Of a stretch of DNA of 64,000 bases, positions 27,913-37,607 are shown piece by piece. This DNA is from Desulfonauticus submarinus (GTDB taxonomy: Bacteria; Desulfobacterota; Desulfovibrionia; Desulfovibrionales; Desulfonatronovibrionaceae), in NCBI RefSeq assembly GCF_900104045.1, contig NZ_FNIN01000001.1, forward strand, positions 186,001 through 250,000. Direction: 5' to 3'. Each line of letters starts with the position of its first letter. The first letter of the stretch is position 1. The notes beneath the pieces were generated by a model. That model made no database searches. It had not been told where the DNA came from and saw nothing but the letters and a program-made list of their open reading frames with translations. A program made the translations under genes and the position numbers.

Positions 27913-28878
27913 CTAAACATTGTGATATAAATGACAGGCAACTTCTCCTGTTTCAAAAGGTTGAAGTTTGGGGTCTAATTCAGAACAGATTTTCTTTTTA
28001 AAGGAACACCTGGGATGGAAAGGGCAACCAGAGGGAATTTGATTTAAGTTAGGCATGATGCCAGGTATTTGATATAATTTTTTACCTTTTTCATGACTTT
28101 GGGGTAGGGCTTTTATAAGTCCCTGAGTGTAAGGGTGTTTAGGTGATTTTATTACATCCATGGTTTTCCCCTTTTCCACAATTCTTCCAGCATACATTAC
28201 TGCAATTTTTTGTGTAGTTTGAGAAACTACTCCTAAATCATGAGTAATTAAAATAAGTCCCATTTTTTCCTTTACACATAATTCTAGTAATATATCCATA
28301 ATTTCGGCTTGAATAGTTACATCTAGAGCAGTAGTAGGTTCATCTGCTATAATTAAACTAGGATTTGTTAATAAAGAAATAGCAATTACAATACGTTGTC
28401 GCATTCCACCTGAAAATTCATGGGGGTATTGTTTAAGACGTCTTTCAGGAGAAGGAATGTAAACTTTTTTTAAACACTCGATAGCAATTTCTTCAGCTTC
28501 TTGTTTAGAAATGTTTTTATGGGCAAGTAAAGTTTCTGTCATTTGAGTGCCAATGCTAAGGACTGGATTTAAAGTCATCATTGGATCCTGAAAAATCATA
28601 GAAATCTTATTTCCTCTAATAGTGCGCATTTTTTCAAATGAATATTTACTGATATCTTTTCCTTCAAATAAAACTTTTCCTCCAGCAATAAAACCTGGTT
28701 TACTAATTAAGTTAATAATAGAAAATCCAGCCACTGATTTTCCTGCACCACTTTCTCCAACCAGTCCCATTCTTTCTCCTGGAGCAAGAGAGAAATTGAT
28801 ATTATAAAGAGCAGTTAAAGTTCCTGTTCGTAAGGCAAATTTTACTACTAAATCTTGAACATCTAATAATTTAGCCAT
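27913..28878 (-). CDS. dppD: Dipeptide/oligopeptide ABC transporter ATPase DppD
   Basis: 321 residues. Walker A GESGAGKSV (note Val after Ser), signature SGGMRQRIVIAISLL, Walker B LIIADEPTTALD. The C-terminal extension has GCPFHPRCSFKKKIC, like DppF. It is the second ATPase of the heterodimer, 5 bases after dppC. Confidence 0.93.
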   Translation of the reverse strand: MAKLLDVQDLVVKFALRTGTLTALYNINFSLAPGERMGLVGESGAGKSVAGFSIINLISKPGFIAGGKVLFEGKDISKYSFEKMRTIRGNKISMIFQDPMMTLNPVLSIGTQMTETLLAHKNISKQEAEEIAIECLKKVYIPSPERRLKQYPHEFSGGMRQRIVIAISLLTNPSLIIADEPTTALDVTIQAEIMDILLELCVKEKMGLILITHDLGVVSQTTQKIAVMYAGRIVEKGKTMDVIKSPKHPYTQGLIKALPQSHEKGKKLYQIPGIMPNLNQIPSGCPFHPRCSFKKKICSELDPKLQPFETGEVACHLYHNV

Positions 28879-28883
28879 ATCAA

Positions 28884-29804
28884 TTAACCTTTATACAATT
28901 TGGGATTTAAAACATCACGCAACCAATCTCCAAGGAGATTGATTACTAAAATTAAAATTACTAATAAGATACCAGGGAAAATAGTAATCCACCAAGAACC
29001 ACTAAAGATATATTCAAAGCCTGCATTTATAAGAGAGCCTAAAGATGGTTTTGTTACAGGCATTCCAAGGCCTAAAAAAGATAATGCTGCTTCACTCATA
29101 ATAGCATTAGCTACTTGAATAGTAGATATAACTAGAATTGGAGAAAGAGTGTTGGGTAAAATGTGTCTCCACATAATACGACCTGAACCAAAGCCAATTA
29201 CTTTAGCAGCCTCTACATATTCTTTTTTCTTTTCAGCTAATACTGAAGCTCTTACTGTTCTTGCATACTGAGGCCATTCTGCTAATCCAATAACTACTAT
29301 TAAAAAAGGGACAGCCATTTCTTCATATTTATTTATTCCAAAAAATGCTTGGAAAATAGCTGAAATAAAAATAGCTACCATTAAAGTAGAGAATGATAGT
29401 TGAACATCAGCCAATCTCATAAGGAGCGCATCTAATTTTCCCCCAAAATAACCAGCAATTAAACCAATAATTACGCCTAAGAAGGCTTGTAAAATAACTG
29501 CACCTAATCCAATTAATAAGGACACTCTCATTCCGTATAGCATAGTAGAAAGAATATCTCTTCCTTGATCATCTGTGCCTAAAAGGAATTTGGAAGTTCC
29601 ACCATCCATCCATACAGGTGGAGTTTCTGCATCCATTACATCAATTGTAGTAGTATCATAAGGATTATGAGGTGCTATTAAAGGAGCAAAAAAACCACAA
29701 CATAATAAAATAATTAAAACTATAAAACTAATAATTGCCACTTTATCATGAATAAAACTATGAAAAAAATAAGAATTTTTTATTTTATGCCATTTTGTTT
29801 TCAT
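28884..29804 (-). CDS. dppC: Dipeptide ABC transporter permease DppC
   Basis: 306 residues with about six membrane segments. The N-terminal OppC-type region (LIAPHNPYDTT) and the EAA loop (EYVEAAKVIGFGSGRIMWRHILPN) identify it. It pairs with DppB to form the channel. It is 1 base from dppB. Confidence 0.93.
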   Translation of the reverse strand: MKTKWHKIKNSYFFHSFIHDKVAIISFIVLIILLCCGFFAPLIAPHNPYDTTTIDVMDAETPPVWMDGGTSKFLLGTDDQGRDILSTMLYGMRVSLLIGLGAVILQAFLGVIIGLIAGYFGGKLDALLMRLADVQLSFSTLMVAIFISAIFQAFFGINKYEEMAVPFLIVVIGLAEWPQYARTVRASVLAEKKKEYVEAAKVIGFGSGRIMWRHILPNTLSPILVISTIQVANAIMSEAALSFLGLGMPVTKPSLGSLINAGFEYIFSGSWWITIFPGILLVILILVINLLGDWLRDVLNPKLYKG

Positions 29805-29805
29805 T

Positions 29806-30783
29806 TTACTTTCTTCCCGCTATTCTTACCATTGGATTTACTAAACCGTATATAATATCGACAAAAGTATTAATAAACACAAAGACAAATCCTACAAAAA
29901 TAAGATAAGATACTAATAAAGTAGTATCTGCCCTTTCAACTGCTTCTACAAATAAAAATCCTAATCCTTGCCATTGGAATACTGTTTCAGTTAAAATGGT
30001 AAATGCTATGAGTGTTCCTAGTTGGACACCTCCTACTGTTATAACAGGTAAGAGTGTATTTTTAAATGCGTGGACAAACCAGATTCTCCAAGGTTTTAAT
30101 CCTTTTGCCCAAGCAAATCTTATATATTCTGACTCTAATACTTCCATCATTTCTGCTCTGATTAAACGAACAAAAAGCGGTAACATGATAGAAGTAAGAG
30201 CTATTGAAGGCATTACTAAATGTTTAAGTCCATCTAAAGTAAATAACCCTGAGTTCCAATAGCCAAATATATGGACTGTTTCTCCTCTTCCATAGGAAGG
30301 CATTACGCCTAATTTGACAGAGAAGATATAGATAAGCATTATAGCTGTTAGAAAAACAGGGATAGATACTCCAACAACACTTGCTCCCATAATGAGCCTA
30401 GATATCCATTTTTTAGGGAAAATTGCACAATATATACCTAATGGTATAGAAAATACTATAACTAAAATAGAAGTTACAAATACAAGTTCTAAGGTAGCGG
30501 GCGCTTTTGAAAGGATAACATCAACTGCTGGTTTTTTATAAAAAAAGGAACGCCCCAAGTCACCATGGAGTGCTTTTTTTAAAAAACGCCCATATTGAAC
30601 CAAAAAAGGATCGTTTAAACCTAATTTTTCTCTTAAGGCCTCTCGTTCTTTTTTAGAGACAGATATTCCTACTAAATCTCTAATAGGATCGCCTATTTGA
30701 TGTTGGATAGAAAATCCAATTAAACTTATGATTAACATTACGAATATAGCTTGTACACAACGTCGAATTATAAAAGCAAACAT
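29806..30783 (-). CDS. dppB: Dipeptide ABC transporter permease DppB
   Basis: 325 residues. The N-terminus (FIIRRCVQAIFVMLIISLIGF) and the EAA-like loop (EYIRFAWAKGLKPWRIWFVHAFKN) are typical. It forms the channel with DppC. A strong RNA hairpin lies between it and dppA upstream. Confidence 0.93.
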   Translation of the reverse strand: MFAFIIRRCVQAIFVMLIISLIGFSIQHQIGDPIRDLVGISVSKKEREALREKLGLNDPFLVQYGRFLKKALHGDLGRSFFYKKPAVDVILSKAPATLELVFVTSILVIVFSIPLGIYCAIFPKKWISRLIMGASVVGVSIPVFLTAIMLIYIFSVKLGVMPSYGRGETVHIFGYWNSGLFTLDGLKHLVMPSIALTSIMLPLFVRLIRAEMMEVLESEYIRFAWAKGLKPWRIWFVHAFKNTLLPVITVGGVQLGTLIAFTILTETVFQWQGLGFLFVEAVERADTTLLVSYLIFVGFVFVFINTFVDIIYGLVNPMVRIAGRK

Positions 30784-30819
30784 AGCTGTTTATACCTTTT
30801 TGGTGATTTTTTTATTTTA

Positions 30820-30846
30820 AGAGAGGAGAAAAATTTTCTCCTCTCT
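30820..30846 (-). terminator. Intercistronic hairpin between dppA and dppB
   Basis: A 13-base perfect inverted repeat (AGAGAGGAGAAAA and its complement) around a single base starts 20 bases after the dppA stop and ends 36 bases before dppB. On the minus strand no T-run follows, so it is probably a 3' stabiliser or partial attenuator rather than a full terminator. That would give more DppA than DppBCDF. Confidence 0.7.
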
Positions 30847-30865
30847 GTTTTTGGATTTTAGATTT

Positions 30866-32419
30866 TTATTCCATTATAAGATTGCCAAAGTAAGGAAAGT
30901 TTTGTTTGTTTACAATATCTTTGGCGTTTTTGAGTTTTTTGGAAGCTGCCCAAGAGAGATGCTGCCAATGTAAAGGCACAAAAGCGGCATCTTCGTATAA
31001 AATTCTTTCAACTTTTTGCAAAATAGCTTTTCTTTTTTCTACATTTGTCTCAACCTGAGATTGTAAGATAAGTTTGTCCACTTCAGGATTACAGTAATTT
31101 CCACTGTTATATTGTCCATATCCTGTTTTTGGATTTGGGCACATCAATAAGAATTCAGTATAATTTGCAGAATCTTCAGTGTCTGGATGCCATCCAATCA
31201 TTTGAATATCAGCAGCTCTGGCATCAAATTGATCCCAATATTGGGCCTTAGGCATGGTTTTTAAATTTACTTTAATATTAATCTTAGAAAGCATAGCAGC
31301 TACTGCTTGGGCAATTTTTTCATCATTTACATAACGATTATTTGGAGCAATCATAGAACATTCAAATCCATTTGGATAACCAGCTTCTTTCATTAATTTT
31401 TTAGCTTTTGCTAAATCATATCTAGGTTTTAATTCTGGTACATAACCCAAAAATCCTTCAGGAGCTTGTTGTCCCGCTGGAGTAGCTTTTCCTTTCATAA
31501 TCTTTTTTACAATTCCTACATTATTTATAGCATAAACAATAGCTTGACGTACCTTTTTATTAGCAAATTCAGGGCGTCTTTTTTGATTAAGTTGAAAAGT
31601 AATAATTCTGGCTCCAGGCATAGTAATAAGTTGGAGATTTTTATTTCTTTCAATTCTTTCATAGTCTTGGGGAGGAACAGGCATAATAAAGTCCACATCT
31701 CCTGAAAGAAGAGCAGCTACTCTGGTAGCATCATTTTTGATAGGAGTGAGAATAATTTTATCCACATTTCCTGCATTCTTATCCCAATAGTTCTTAAAAG
31801 CCTTTAATACCCACTTAACTCCTTGCTCTCTATAAGCTACATAATAGCGACCTGTTCCTGATTCATGAGAATTGGCAAAGGATGGTCCAGTTTTTACAAT
31901 AGCATCTTTGGGTTGACCATTTTCATCTTTGCCTGAGTAGAACTTTCTGTCCATAGGAAAAATATAAGTGGCCATGTTTAAAAGAAGAGGGTAGGGGCCT
32001 TTAGTGACTATATCAATAGTGTAGTCATCTATGATTTTAGGTTCAGCAAAAGGTTCAAATAGTCCTTTAAAGTCAGGACTTTTTTTCAGTCTTGCCATAG
32101 TCCAGGCAACATCTTTGGCTGTAAAAGGATTACCAGAATGAAATTTTACACCTTTTCTTAAATAAAATCTAACAGTTGTAGGATTAAGACGCTCCCATTT
32201 TACTGCTAAACGTGGTTCAAATTTCATATCTTGAGTCCATCTTACCAATGGATCAAACACTAAATGTGAGTATTGAAGCATACCACCAGATAACTGGACA
32301 TGAGGGTCCATAGATACAGGATCTGCATCCATGGCTAACCTTAAAGTCTTGGCTTGAACCATGGCTGTTAAGCCAAGGCAAAATACTAAGCCAAGGATTA
32401 GAGTTAAAACTTTGCGCAT
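30866..32419 (-). CDS. dppA: Peptide ABC transporter substrate-binding protein DppA
   Basis: 517 residues with a signal peptide (MRKVLTLILGLVFCLGLTAMVQA). The SBP_bac_5 signature begins LRLAMDADPVSMDPHVQ and includes FHSGNPFTAKDV. It binds peptides or a related ligand in the periplasm; no lipobox is visible, so it is probably soluble. An AGGAGG site precedes the ATG. It lies 52 bases after mltG on the same strand. The specificity could also be another OppA-type ligand. Confidence 0.92.
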   Translation of the reverse strand: MRKVLTLILGLVFCLGLTAMVQAKTLRLAMDADPVSMDPHVQLSGGMLQYSHLVFDPLVRWTQDMKFEPRLAVKWERLNPTTVRFYLRKGVKFHSGNPFTAKDVAWTMARLKKSPDFKGLFEPFAEPKIIDDYTIDIVTKGPYPLLLNMATYIFPMDRKFYSGKDENGQPKDAIVKTGPSFANSHESGTGRYYVAYREQGVKWVLKAFKNYWDKNAGNVDKIILTPIKNDATRVAALLSGDVDFIMPVPPQDYERIERNKNLQLITMPGARIITFQLNQKRRPEFANKKVRQAIVYAINNVGIVKKIMKGKATPAGQQAPEGFLGYVPELKPRYDLAKAKKLMKEAGYPNGFECSMIAPNNRYVNDEKIAQAVAAMLSKINIKVNLKTMPKAQYWDQFDARAADIQMIGWHPDTEDSANYTEFLLMCPNPKTGYGQYNSGNYCNPEVDKLILQSQVETNVEKRKAILQKVERILYEDAAFVPLHWQHLSWAASKKLKNAKDIVNKQNFPYFGNLIME

Positions 32420-32471
32420 AACCTTCCTCCTGTTAATTTTGTTTTATAAAAAATATACCCTTACCGCTCCG

Positions 32472-33482
32472 TCATCTCTTTAGCTGAAATTTTCGTACAG
32501 CGCTAGTATGTTCTTTTAAAGTTTTACTAAAAAAATGTGAGTTATCTCCTTTTGCTACGAAATAAAGATAATCGTGCTTTTTAGGATGGATTGCGGCCTT
32601 TAAAGCTTCTAGGCCAGGAGAACAAATAGGCCCAGGAGGCAATCCTTTGTATATATAAGTATTGTAAAGGTTTGTTTTGTCTCGGAGGTGTTTTTTCTTA
32701 AGATTTCCATCAAAATTTTTTCCTATACCATAAATTACAGTAGGATCACACTGAAGCAACATATTTCTTTTTAATCTATTCCAAAATACTCCTGAAATAA
32801 TGGGTTTTTCCCAAGAAAGAGCAGTTTCTTTTTCTATTAGAGAGGCTAAAATAACAAATTTGTGAATTTTAGAAGGAGAATAATTATTGAAAATTTTTTT
32901 GGTTTCTTTTTTAAAAGTGGAAAGCATTAAAACGATAATTTCTCTTGCAGTGTATTTTTTTGTCTTAGATAAAAAATAAGTTGATGGAAATAAATATCCT
33001 TCTACGTTTTTAGCTGGAATATTAAATTCTTTTAAAATAATAGGATTAGAGATTTCTTTGGCAAAATCATCAAATGTTATAAAACCATTTTTTTGAAATA
33101 TATTAGCTACTTTCCACCAAGGCAATCCTTCTGGGATCACTATGGGAAAAAGTTCTTCTTTTCCTTTACTTAGAATTTCAAAGATCTTTGAATAAGACCA
33201 ACAAGGACTTAAATTATAGATACCTGCTTTTAAAGGTTTATTGTTGCCAAATATTTTTATACTTAACTTGAAAAGTAAAGGATGTTTAATTATTTTATGT
33301 TTATGTAATATTGATATTATTTTGTTAAAAGATGTATTTGGTTTAATTGCAATTTTTGTAATCAATCCTTGATATTGGCATCCTGGATTATGCCATTTAT
33401 AATGAAGATAATATAATAGAGAGGATATTGAAATAAATAAGCTTAAAAAAATAATACTAAATATAACTTTTTTCATTTTCAT
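32472..33482 (-). CDS. mltG: Endolytic murein transglycosylase MltG
   Basis: 336 residues with an N-terminal membrane anchor (about 5-26). The YceG domain shows VPEG-like VIPEGLPWWKVA, EGYLFPSTYF and the catalytic glutamate in LASLIEKETA, then PPGPICSPG. It cleaves nascent glycan strands at the inner membrane. The start is 26 bases inside ruvX; an ATG six bases later is an alternative. Confidence 0.95.
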   Translation of the reverse strand: MKMKKVIFSIIFLSLFISISSLLYYLHYKWHNPGCQYQGLITKIAIKPNTSFNKIISILHKHKIIKHPLLFKLSIKIFGNNKPLKAGIYNLSPCWSYSKIFEILSKGKEELFPIVIPEGLPWWKVANIFQKNGFITFDDFAKEISNPIILKEFNIPAKNVEGYLFPSTYFLSKTKKYTAREIIVLMLSTFKKETKKIFNNYSPSKIHKFVILASLIEKETALSWEKPIISGVFWNRLKRNMLLQCDPTVIYGIGKNFDGNLKKKHLRDKTNLYNTYIYKGLPPGPICSPGLEALKAAIHPKKHDYLYFVAKGDNSHFFSKTLKEHTSAVRKFQLKR

Positions 33483-33894
33483 TAAATTTAGCGAAATATG
33501 ATTCTAAAATTAAAGTAGCAGATATTTGATCTATTATTTCTTTTTTTTTCTTTTTATTTTTTATATTTAATTCTAAAATTTTTTTTTCAGCTTCAAATGA
33601 TGTATATCTTTCATCTATCAAGTAGATGGGAATATTAAACATTTTTTTTATTTTTTCTACAAAGTTTTTTACTTGAATAGTTGTTAAAGATTTTTCTCCA
33701 TTTAAATATAAAGGTAATCCTACAACGATTTTGGAGATATTCTCTTTTTCAATAACTTCTCTTAAGTTTTTAAAAAAAGTTTTATTATCATTTTTATTTA
33801 ATGTCATATACGGAAAAGCCATTTGATATTCTTCATTACCAATAGCTAATCCTACTCGTTTTAATCCATAATCAATGCCTAAAATTTTTCCCAT
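33457..33894 (-). CDS. ruvX: Holliday junction resolvase-like protein RuvX/YqgF
   Basis: 145 residues. The RNase H-like motif GIDYGLKRVGLAIG starts at 6 with Asp8, and DERYTSFEAEKKIL is near 97. YqgF proteins act in rRNA processing or junction resolution. The ruvX-mltG pairing with overlap is a common bacterial arrangement. Confidence 0.93.
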   Translation of the reverse strand: MGKILGIDYGLKRVGLAIGNEEYQMAFPYMTLNKNDNKTFFKNLREVIEKENISKIVVGLPLYLNGEKSLTTIQVKNFVEKIKKMFNIPIYLIDERYTSFEAEKKILELNIKNKKKKKEIIDQISATLILESYFAKFNENEKSYI

Positions 33895-33916
33895 TTTAAA
33901 TTATCTTAAAATTTTT

Positions 33917-36900
33917 TTATAATTCAATTTTAAGAGTATTTTCTTGTATTTTTCCTTTTTTTATTTTTTTTAATAGTTCTGATTTCCATTTAGAACCTCC
34001 TAAACAGAGGGCTAGATATTCTACTGTGTGTAGTACAGGACTTTTATTTTTTAAAATAGTTAAACTTCTTTGGATTCCAACTTTACAAGAAGGACATCCT
34101 ACTAGAATAGGCGTATTTTTAGAATAATTTTTTAATTCCTGAGTTAAAGTTTCTATTTTTTTTGCTCTAATTTTATTATATATTTCTGGAGATGTAAGCG
34201 CACCTAGGCCACTTTCACCACAACAACCAGGAGATAACTCTATAGGGCTTTTTAGATAATTAGAAAGAGCATTAGCATAGATTTGAGCACTTTGATTAGG
34301 TTTAACATTAGACCATTCAGCATGACATGCACCATGATAAATAATACGTTCCTCGGGCAAACTACATACAGGAGGAAGTTTATTTATCAAAAATTGAATA
34401 ACATCCAAATGTAATAATGATTTTTTTTGATGAGTTAAATCATAATTTAAGGTTGCTTCTCTACAAGTTCCACAGGAAGTAAGAAAATATTTCACTTCAT
34501 ACTTTAGATTAGAAATTAATTTATTTAGAAAAATGATGTTATTTTCTTTTATTTTAGAAAAGGCATTTTGACATCCAGAAACAAGAAGTGGATATCCACA
34601 ACACAGGTGTTTAGGGGGAATAATGACAATGTAATTTGTTTTTAAAAGTAAATATAAGCTAGCAAGACCTATTTTTCTAAAGAAAATTCCTGCCCCACAT
34701 CCTGGAAAATATAATATAGCCTGGTTTGTAGGTTTGGGAGGAAGGAAGATAAAAGATTTATTTATTCCAATACTTTCATATAAGTTAATAAATTCTGTTT
34801 CAGGGCCTTTATCTCGGAATAGAGGATTATCAATTTTTCTTCTCCAAAATTCAGGAATAAAAGGAATTATTTTATTTTGGATTCTTTGAGCAATACTTAA
34901 AAATTTTCCAGTTTTTGGGATATAATTTTCTGGATTTTGAGAGACAAAGTTAAGTATTTTATGTTTTATGGGATGACCTGCTGCTTGTCGTCCTTCTAAG
35001 AAATTTCTTAACATTAAAGCGACATCTGCATTTTTTATTTTTACTGGACATACATAGGTGCACTTTCCACATGCAGTACAGTGTTCCATTATTTTTCTTA
35101 ATTGGACTAGCAAATCTTGATCAGGTTCGCCTGTAAGTAATTGGGTGTAATAAATTGCTTCTATTAGTGCTCCTAAAGTGATATTTTTATTTCTTGGATG
35201 AAATAACAATCCTTTTTCAGGTAAATACATAGGACATACTTGTTTACATTTTCCACATCGTGAACAAATTTGTATATTTTTTAATAAAATAATTAATTCT
35301 TGTTTTTCTTTATTAGGTAGAGCACTTCTTTTAATATCTTGAATTAAATGATTGAATGAAAATGTATAAGGTTCTACTGGAAGTTCTCGTTGAATAAGCT
35401 TTTTAGGGTTAAAAATATCATTAGGATCTATTATACTTTTATATTCCCTAAGAGCTTTTATTTTTTCAGAATTTAAAAAGCCTATTTTTGTTACTCCAAT
35501 TCCATGCTCTCCTGAAATTTGTCCGCCAAGTTCTAATACTTTATTAAAAACTTTTTCAGCAGCTTCTTCTGCTTCTTTTAGCATTTCTAAATCATTAGAG
35601 TTTACAGGGATATTAACATGACAGTTACCATCTCCTGCATGCATATGATTGGCAATTTCAATTCTTCTTAAAAATAAATCTTTTAAAATTTTTTCAAGTT
35701 GTTCTTTAAGTTGTGGATATCTTGATTTTAAATCTTGAAAAAAGAAGCCAATTTGGAGTTGAAAGTCTTGCTCTGATAATTCTTCTTTAGTTAGTTTATG
35801 TTTTAAAATTTTTGCACAGATATCTAATTCCATTTGAATAAATTCGTCGTCTACATCTACTTCAGAAAGATTTTGCACCAAGTGAAGAGCTTTTCTATAT
35901 GCTTTGGCTAAGTAGAAGAGATTTAAATTTTCTAAAAAATCAGAAAATTCTGGCACTGCTTTAAGTGGGATCACTACATCCTCATTAATTTTAAAACCAC
36001 TTGTTCTTTTGGTGATAGCAGACAAACGATGTCTATCTTCCCAAAATTTTTCAGCTTCTTGTTCGTTTCTGGCTACAAATATATCTACACCTTCATAAGG
36101 GGAAGCTATTTCTACAACCTGACTTACAGCTTGTTCAAGTGCCTCAAAATCATCAGAATCTAATTGAACTAATAATACTGAAATGGGATCCCCTTCATAT
36201 TTGGTAGATTTTTTTTGATATTCAATTGCTTGGACATATTTTGAACCAAATTCTTCTAATGCAGAAATTTTTACTAAATCTCCTTCTCGTCTAATTTGAT
36301 CTCTAAAATTTACTATATCATTAATGACTAGGGTAGCATTTTTCATTGACTTTCCATAGAACTCTAAACAAAGAGTTCTAGAAAGAGTAGGTTTGGGGTG
36401 AAGGATAAAGCATATTTCTGTAATAACACCGTCAACTCCTTCTTTTTGTATTCCAGGTAATCCTCCTAAGTACTTATTAGTAACATCTTTGCCTAATCCT
36501 GGAGTTCTAATTTCAGTACCTTTTAATTTGATAACTTCCTTTAATCTTTCTTGTTCGTTATAAATTTCAAAAACAGCAATTTCTTGTGGTAATATTTTAT
36601 GTCTTGGATGATTTTTACGCTTAACTTCTATTTGTTCACCAGTAGGTAAAACCATTTTATAGCTTAAAATATTATCCAAAGTGGTTCCATATTCAAAGGC
36701 AAAAGGTCCTCCTGCATTTTCAGAAACATTTCCCCCTAAGGATGATGCTGCCTTTGATGCTGGATCAACAGTAAGTAATAAATTATATTTAGCTGCTGCT
36801 TTAATTGCATCTAGAGTAATAACTCCTGCTTGGGCACATAAATATAAATTATCTTTATCAATTTTTAAAATTTTTTTCATTCTACTTAAACTTAAAATAA

Positions 36901-37453
36901 CAGAGCGTCTTCCAGCTGGAACTGCTCCTCCAGTAAGTCCAGATCCTCCTCCTCTAGGAATAAGAGAAAAGTGAAGCTCATTAGCCAGTTTAATAATTTT
37001 TTGAATATGTCTTGTTGAAGTTGGGAATAAAACCATTAAAGGTAATTCCATTCTAAGATCAGTAGCATCTGTAGAGCATTCAGCAATGACATTTGGTTCT
37101 AATGAAATTTGATCTTCTTTTAAAAATGTTTTTAATTCTTTGATTACTCGTTGTTTAAAATTTTCATCTTCTTCAAAATCATGCCAATAATTTTCTAGAC
37201 AAGTAGATATTATTTCGTAATATTCTTCAGATAAGGTTGTGCGCTCTCTTTTTAGACGTGAAAAAACACTTTGCTTCACTAACAGAGGTTTGATAAAAGG
37301 ATTATAACGAATAATAAAAATTTCTGCTGCAAGACTTAGAGCTAATTCTTGAACACTTTCAGGCCACGCTTTAAACTGGTTTAGATTTAGCTTTAAGACT
37401 CTTTTAATTAATCTTTCAGAAGCTAAAGATATATGAGGATTTCGCTGGGTCAT
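33917..37453 (-). CDS. FAD-linked dehydrogenase fused to Fe-S/CCG domains (D-2-hydroxyacid type)
   Basis: 1178 residues from the ATG at 37453, chosen because AAAGGAG lies 4 bases upstream; the longer frame to 37489 has no ribosome site. The N-terminal FAD_binding_4 domain has PRGGGSGLTGGAVPAG, and a FAD-oxidase C-terminal domain follows. Next come two 4Fe-4S motifs (CSRCGKCKQVCP and CTACGKCTYVCP) and two CCG domains (CCGYPLLVSGC, CCGESGLG). Such fusions are membrane-associated D-lactate, glycolate or D-2-hydroxyglutarate dehydrogenases that pass electrons to quinone or an Fe-S partner. The substrate cannot be told from sequence. A promoter and a palindrome are visible upstream. Confidence 0.88.
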   Translation of the reverse strand: MTQRNPHISLASERLIKRVLKLNLNQFKAWPESVQELALSLAAEIFIIRYNPFIKPLLVKQSVFSRLKRERTTLSEEYYEIISTCLENYWHDFEEDENFKQRVIKELKTFLKEDQISLEPNVIAECSTDATDLRMELPLMVLFPTSTRHIQKIIKLANELHFSLIPRGGGSGLTGGAVPAGRRSVILSLSRMKKILKIDKDNLYLCAQAGVITLDAIKAAAKYNLLLTVDPASKAASSLGGNVSENAGGPFAFEYGTTLDNILSYKMVLPTGEQIEVKRKNHPRHKILPQEIAVFEIYNEQERLKEVIKLKGTEIRTPGLGKDVTNKYLGGLPGIQKEGVDGVITEICFILHPKPTLSRTLCLEFYGKSMKNATLVINDIVNFRDQIRREGDLVKISALEEFGSKYVQAIEYQKKSTKYEGDPISVLLVQLDSDDFEALEQAVSQVVEIASPYEGVDIFVARNEQEAEKFWEDRHRLSAITKRTSGFKINEDVVIPLKAVPEFSDFLENLNLFYLAKAYRKALHLVQNLSEVDVDDEFIQMELDICAKILKHKLTKEELSEQDFQLQIGFFFQDLKSRYPQLKEQLEKILKDLFLRRIEIANHMHAGDGNCHVNIPVNSNDLEMLKEAEEAAEKVFNKVLELGGQISGEHGIGVTKIGFLNSEKIKALREYKSIIDPNDIFNPKKLIQRELPVEPYTFSFNHLIQDIKRSALPNKEKQELIILLKNIQICSRCGKCKQVCPMYLPEKGLLFHPRNKNITLGALIEAIYYTQLLTGEPDQDLLVQLRKIMEHCTACGKCTYVCPVKIKNADVALMLRNFLEGRQAAGHPIKHKILNFVSQNPENYIPKTGKFLSIAQRIQNKIIPFIPEFWRRKIDNPLFRDKGPETEFINLYESIGINKSFIFLPPKPTNQAILYFPGCGAGIFFRKIGLASLYLLLKTNYIVIIPPKHLCCGYPLLVSGCQNAFSKIKENNIIFLNKLISNLKYEVKYFLTSCGTCREATLNYDLTHQKKSLLHLDVIQFLINKLPPVCSLPEERIIYHGACHAEWSNVKPNQSAQIYANALSNYLKSPIELSPGCCGESGLGALTSPEIYNKIRAKKIETLTQELKNYSKNTPILVGCPSCKVGIQRSLTILKNKSPVLHTVEYLALCLGGSKWKSELLKKIKKGKIQENTLKIEL

Positions 37454-37473
37454 ATTTCTCCTTTGGACAAAAA

Positions 37474-37490
37474 CTTGTAAAATATACAAG
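37474..37490 (-). promoter_or_regulatory. Palindrome in the leader of the FAD/Fe-S dehydrogenase gene
   Basis: CTTGTA-N5-TACAAG lies about 20 bases before the start codon and just downstream of the predicted transcription start. It could be an operator or a small hairpin; GntR-type regulators of lactate/glycolate genes use TTGT...ACAA sites, but with shorter spacing. Confidence 0.4.
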
Positions 37491-37507
37491 GTAGGTGTAA
37501 ACTTTTT

Positions 37508-37536
37508 TTATTACTTTGTATTTGTATGAAAAGCAA
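37508..37536 (-). promoter_or_regulatory. Probable sigma-70 promoter of the FAD/Fe-S dehydrogenase gene
   Basis: On the minus strand TTGCTT (37536-37531) and TAATAA (37513-37508) are 17 bases apart. The start point would fall near 37501, giving a leader of about 48 bases that contains the palindrome. Confidence 0.5.
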
Positions 37537-37607
37537 GAATAGGTTTTAAAAGCTTTTTTCTTTGACTAACTATTTGTAATATTTAGAAATAGGAGAAAAC
37601 GACTATT

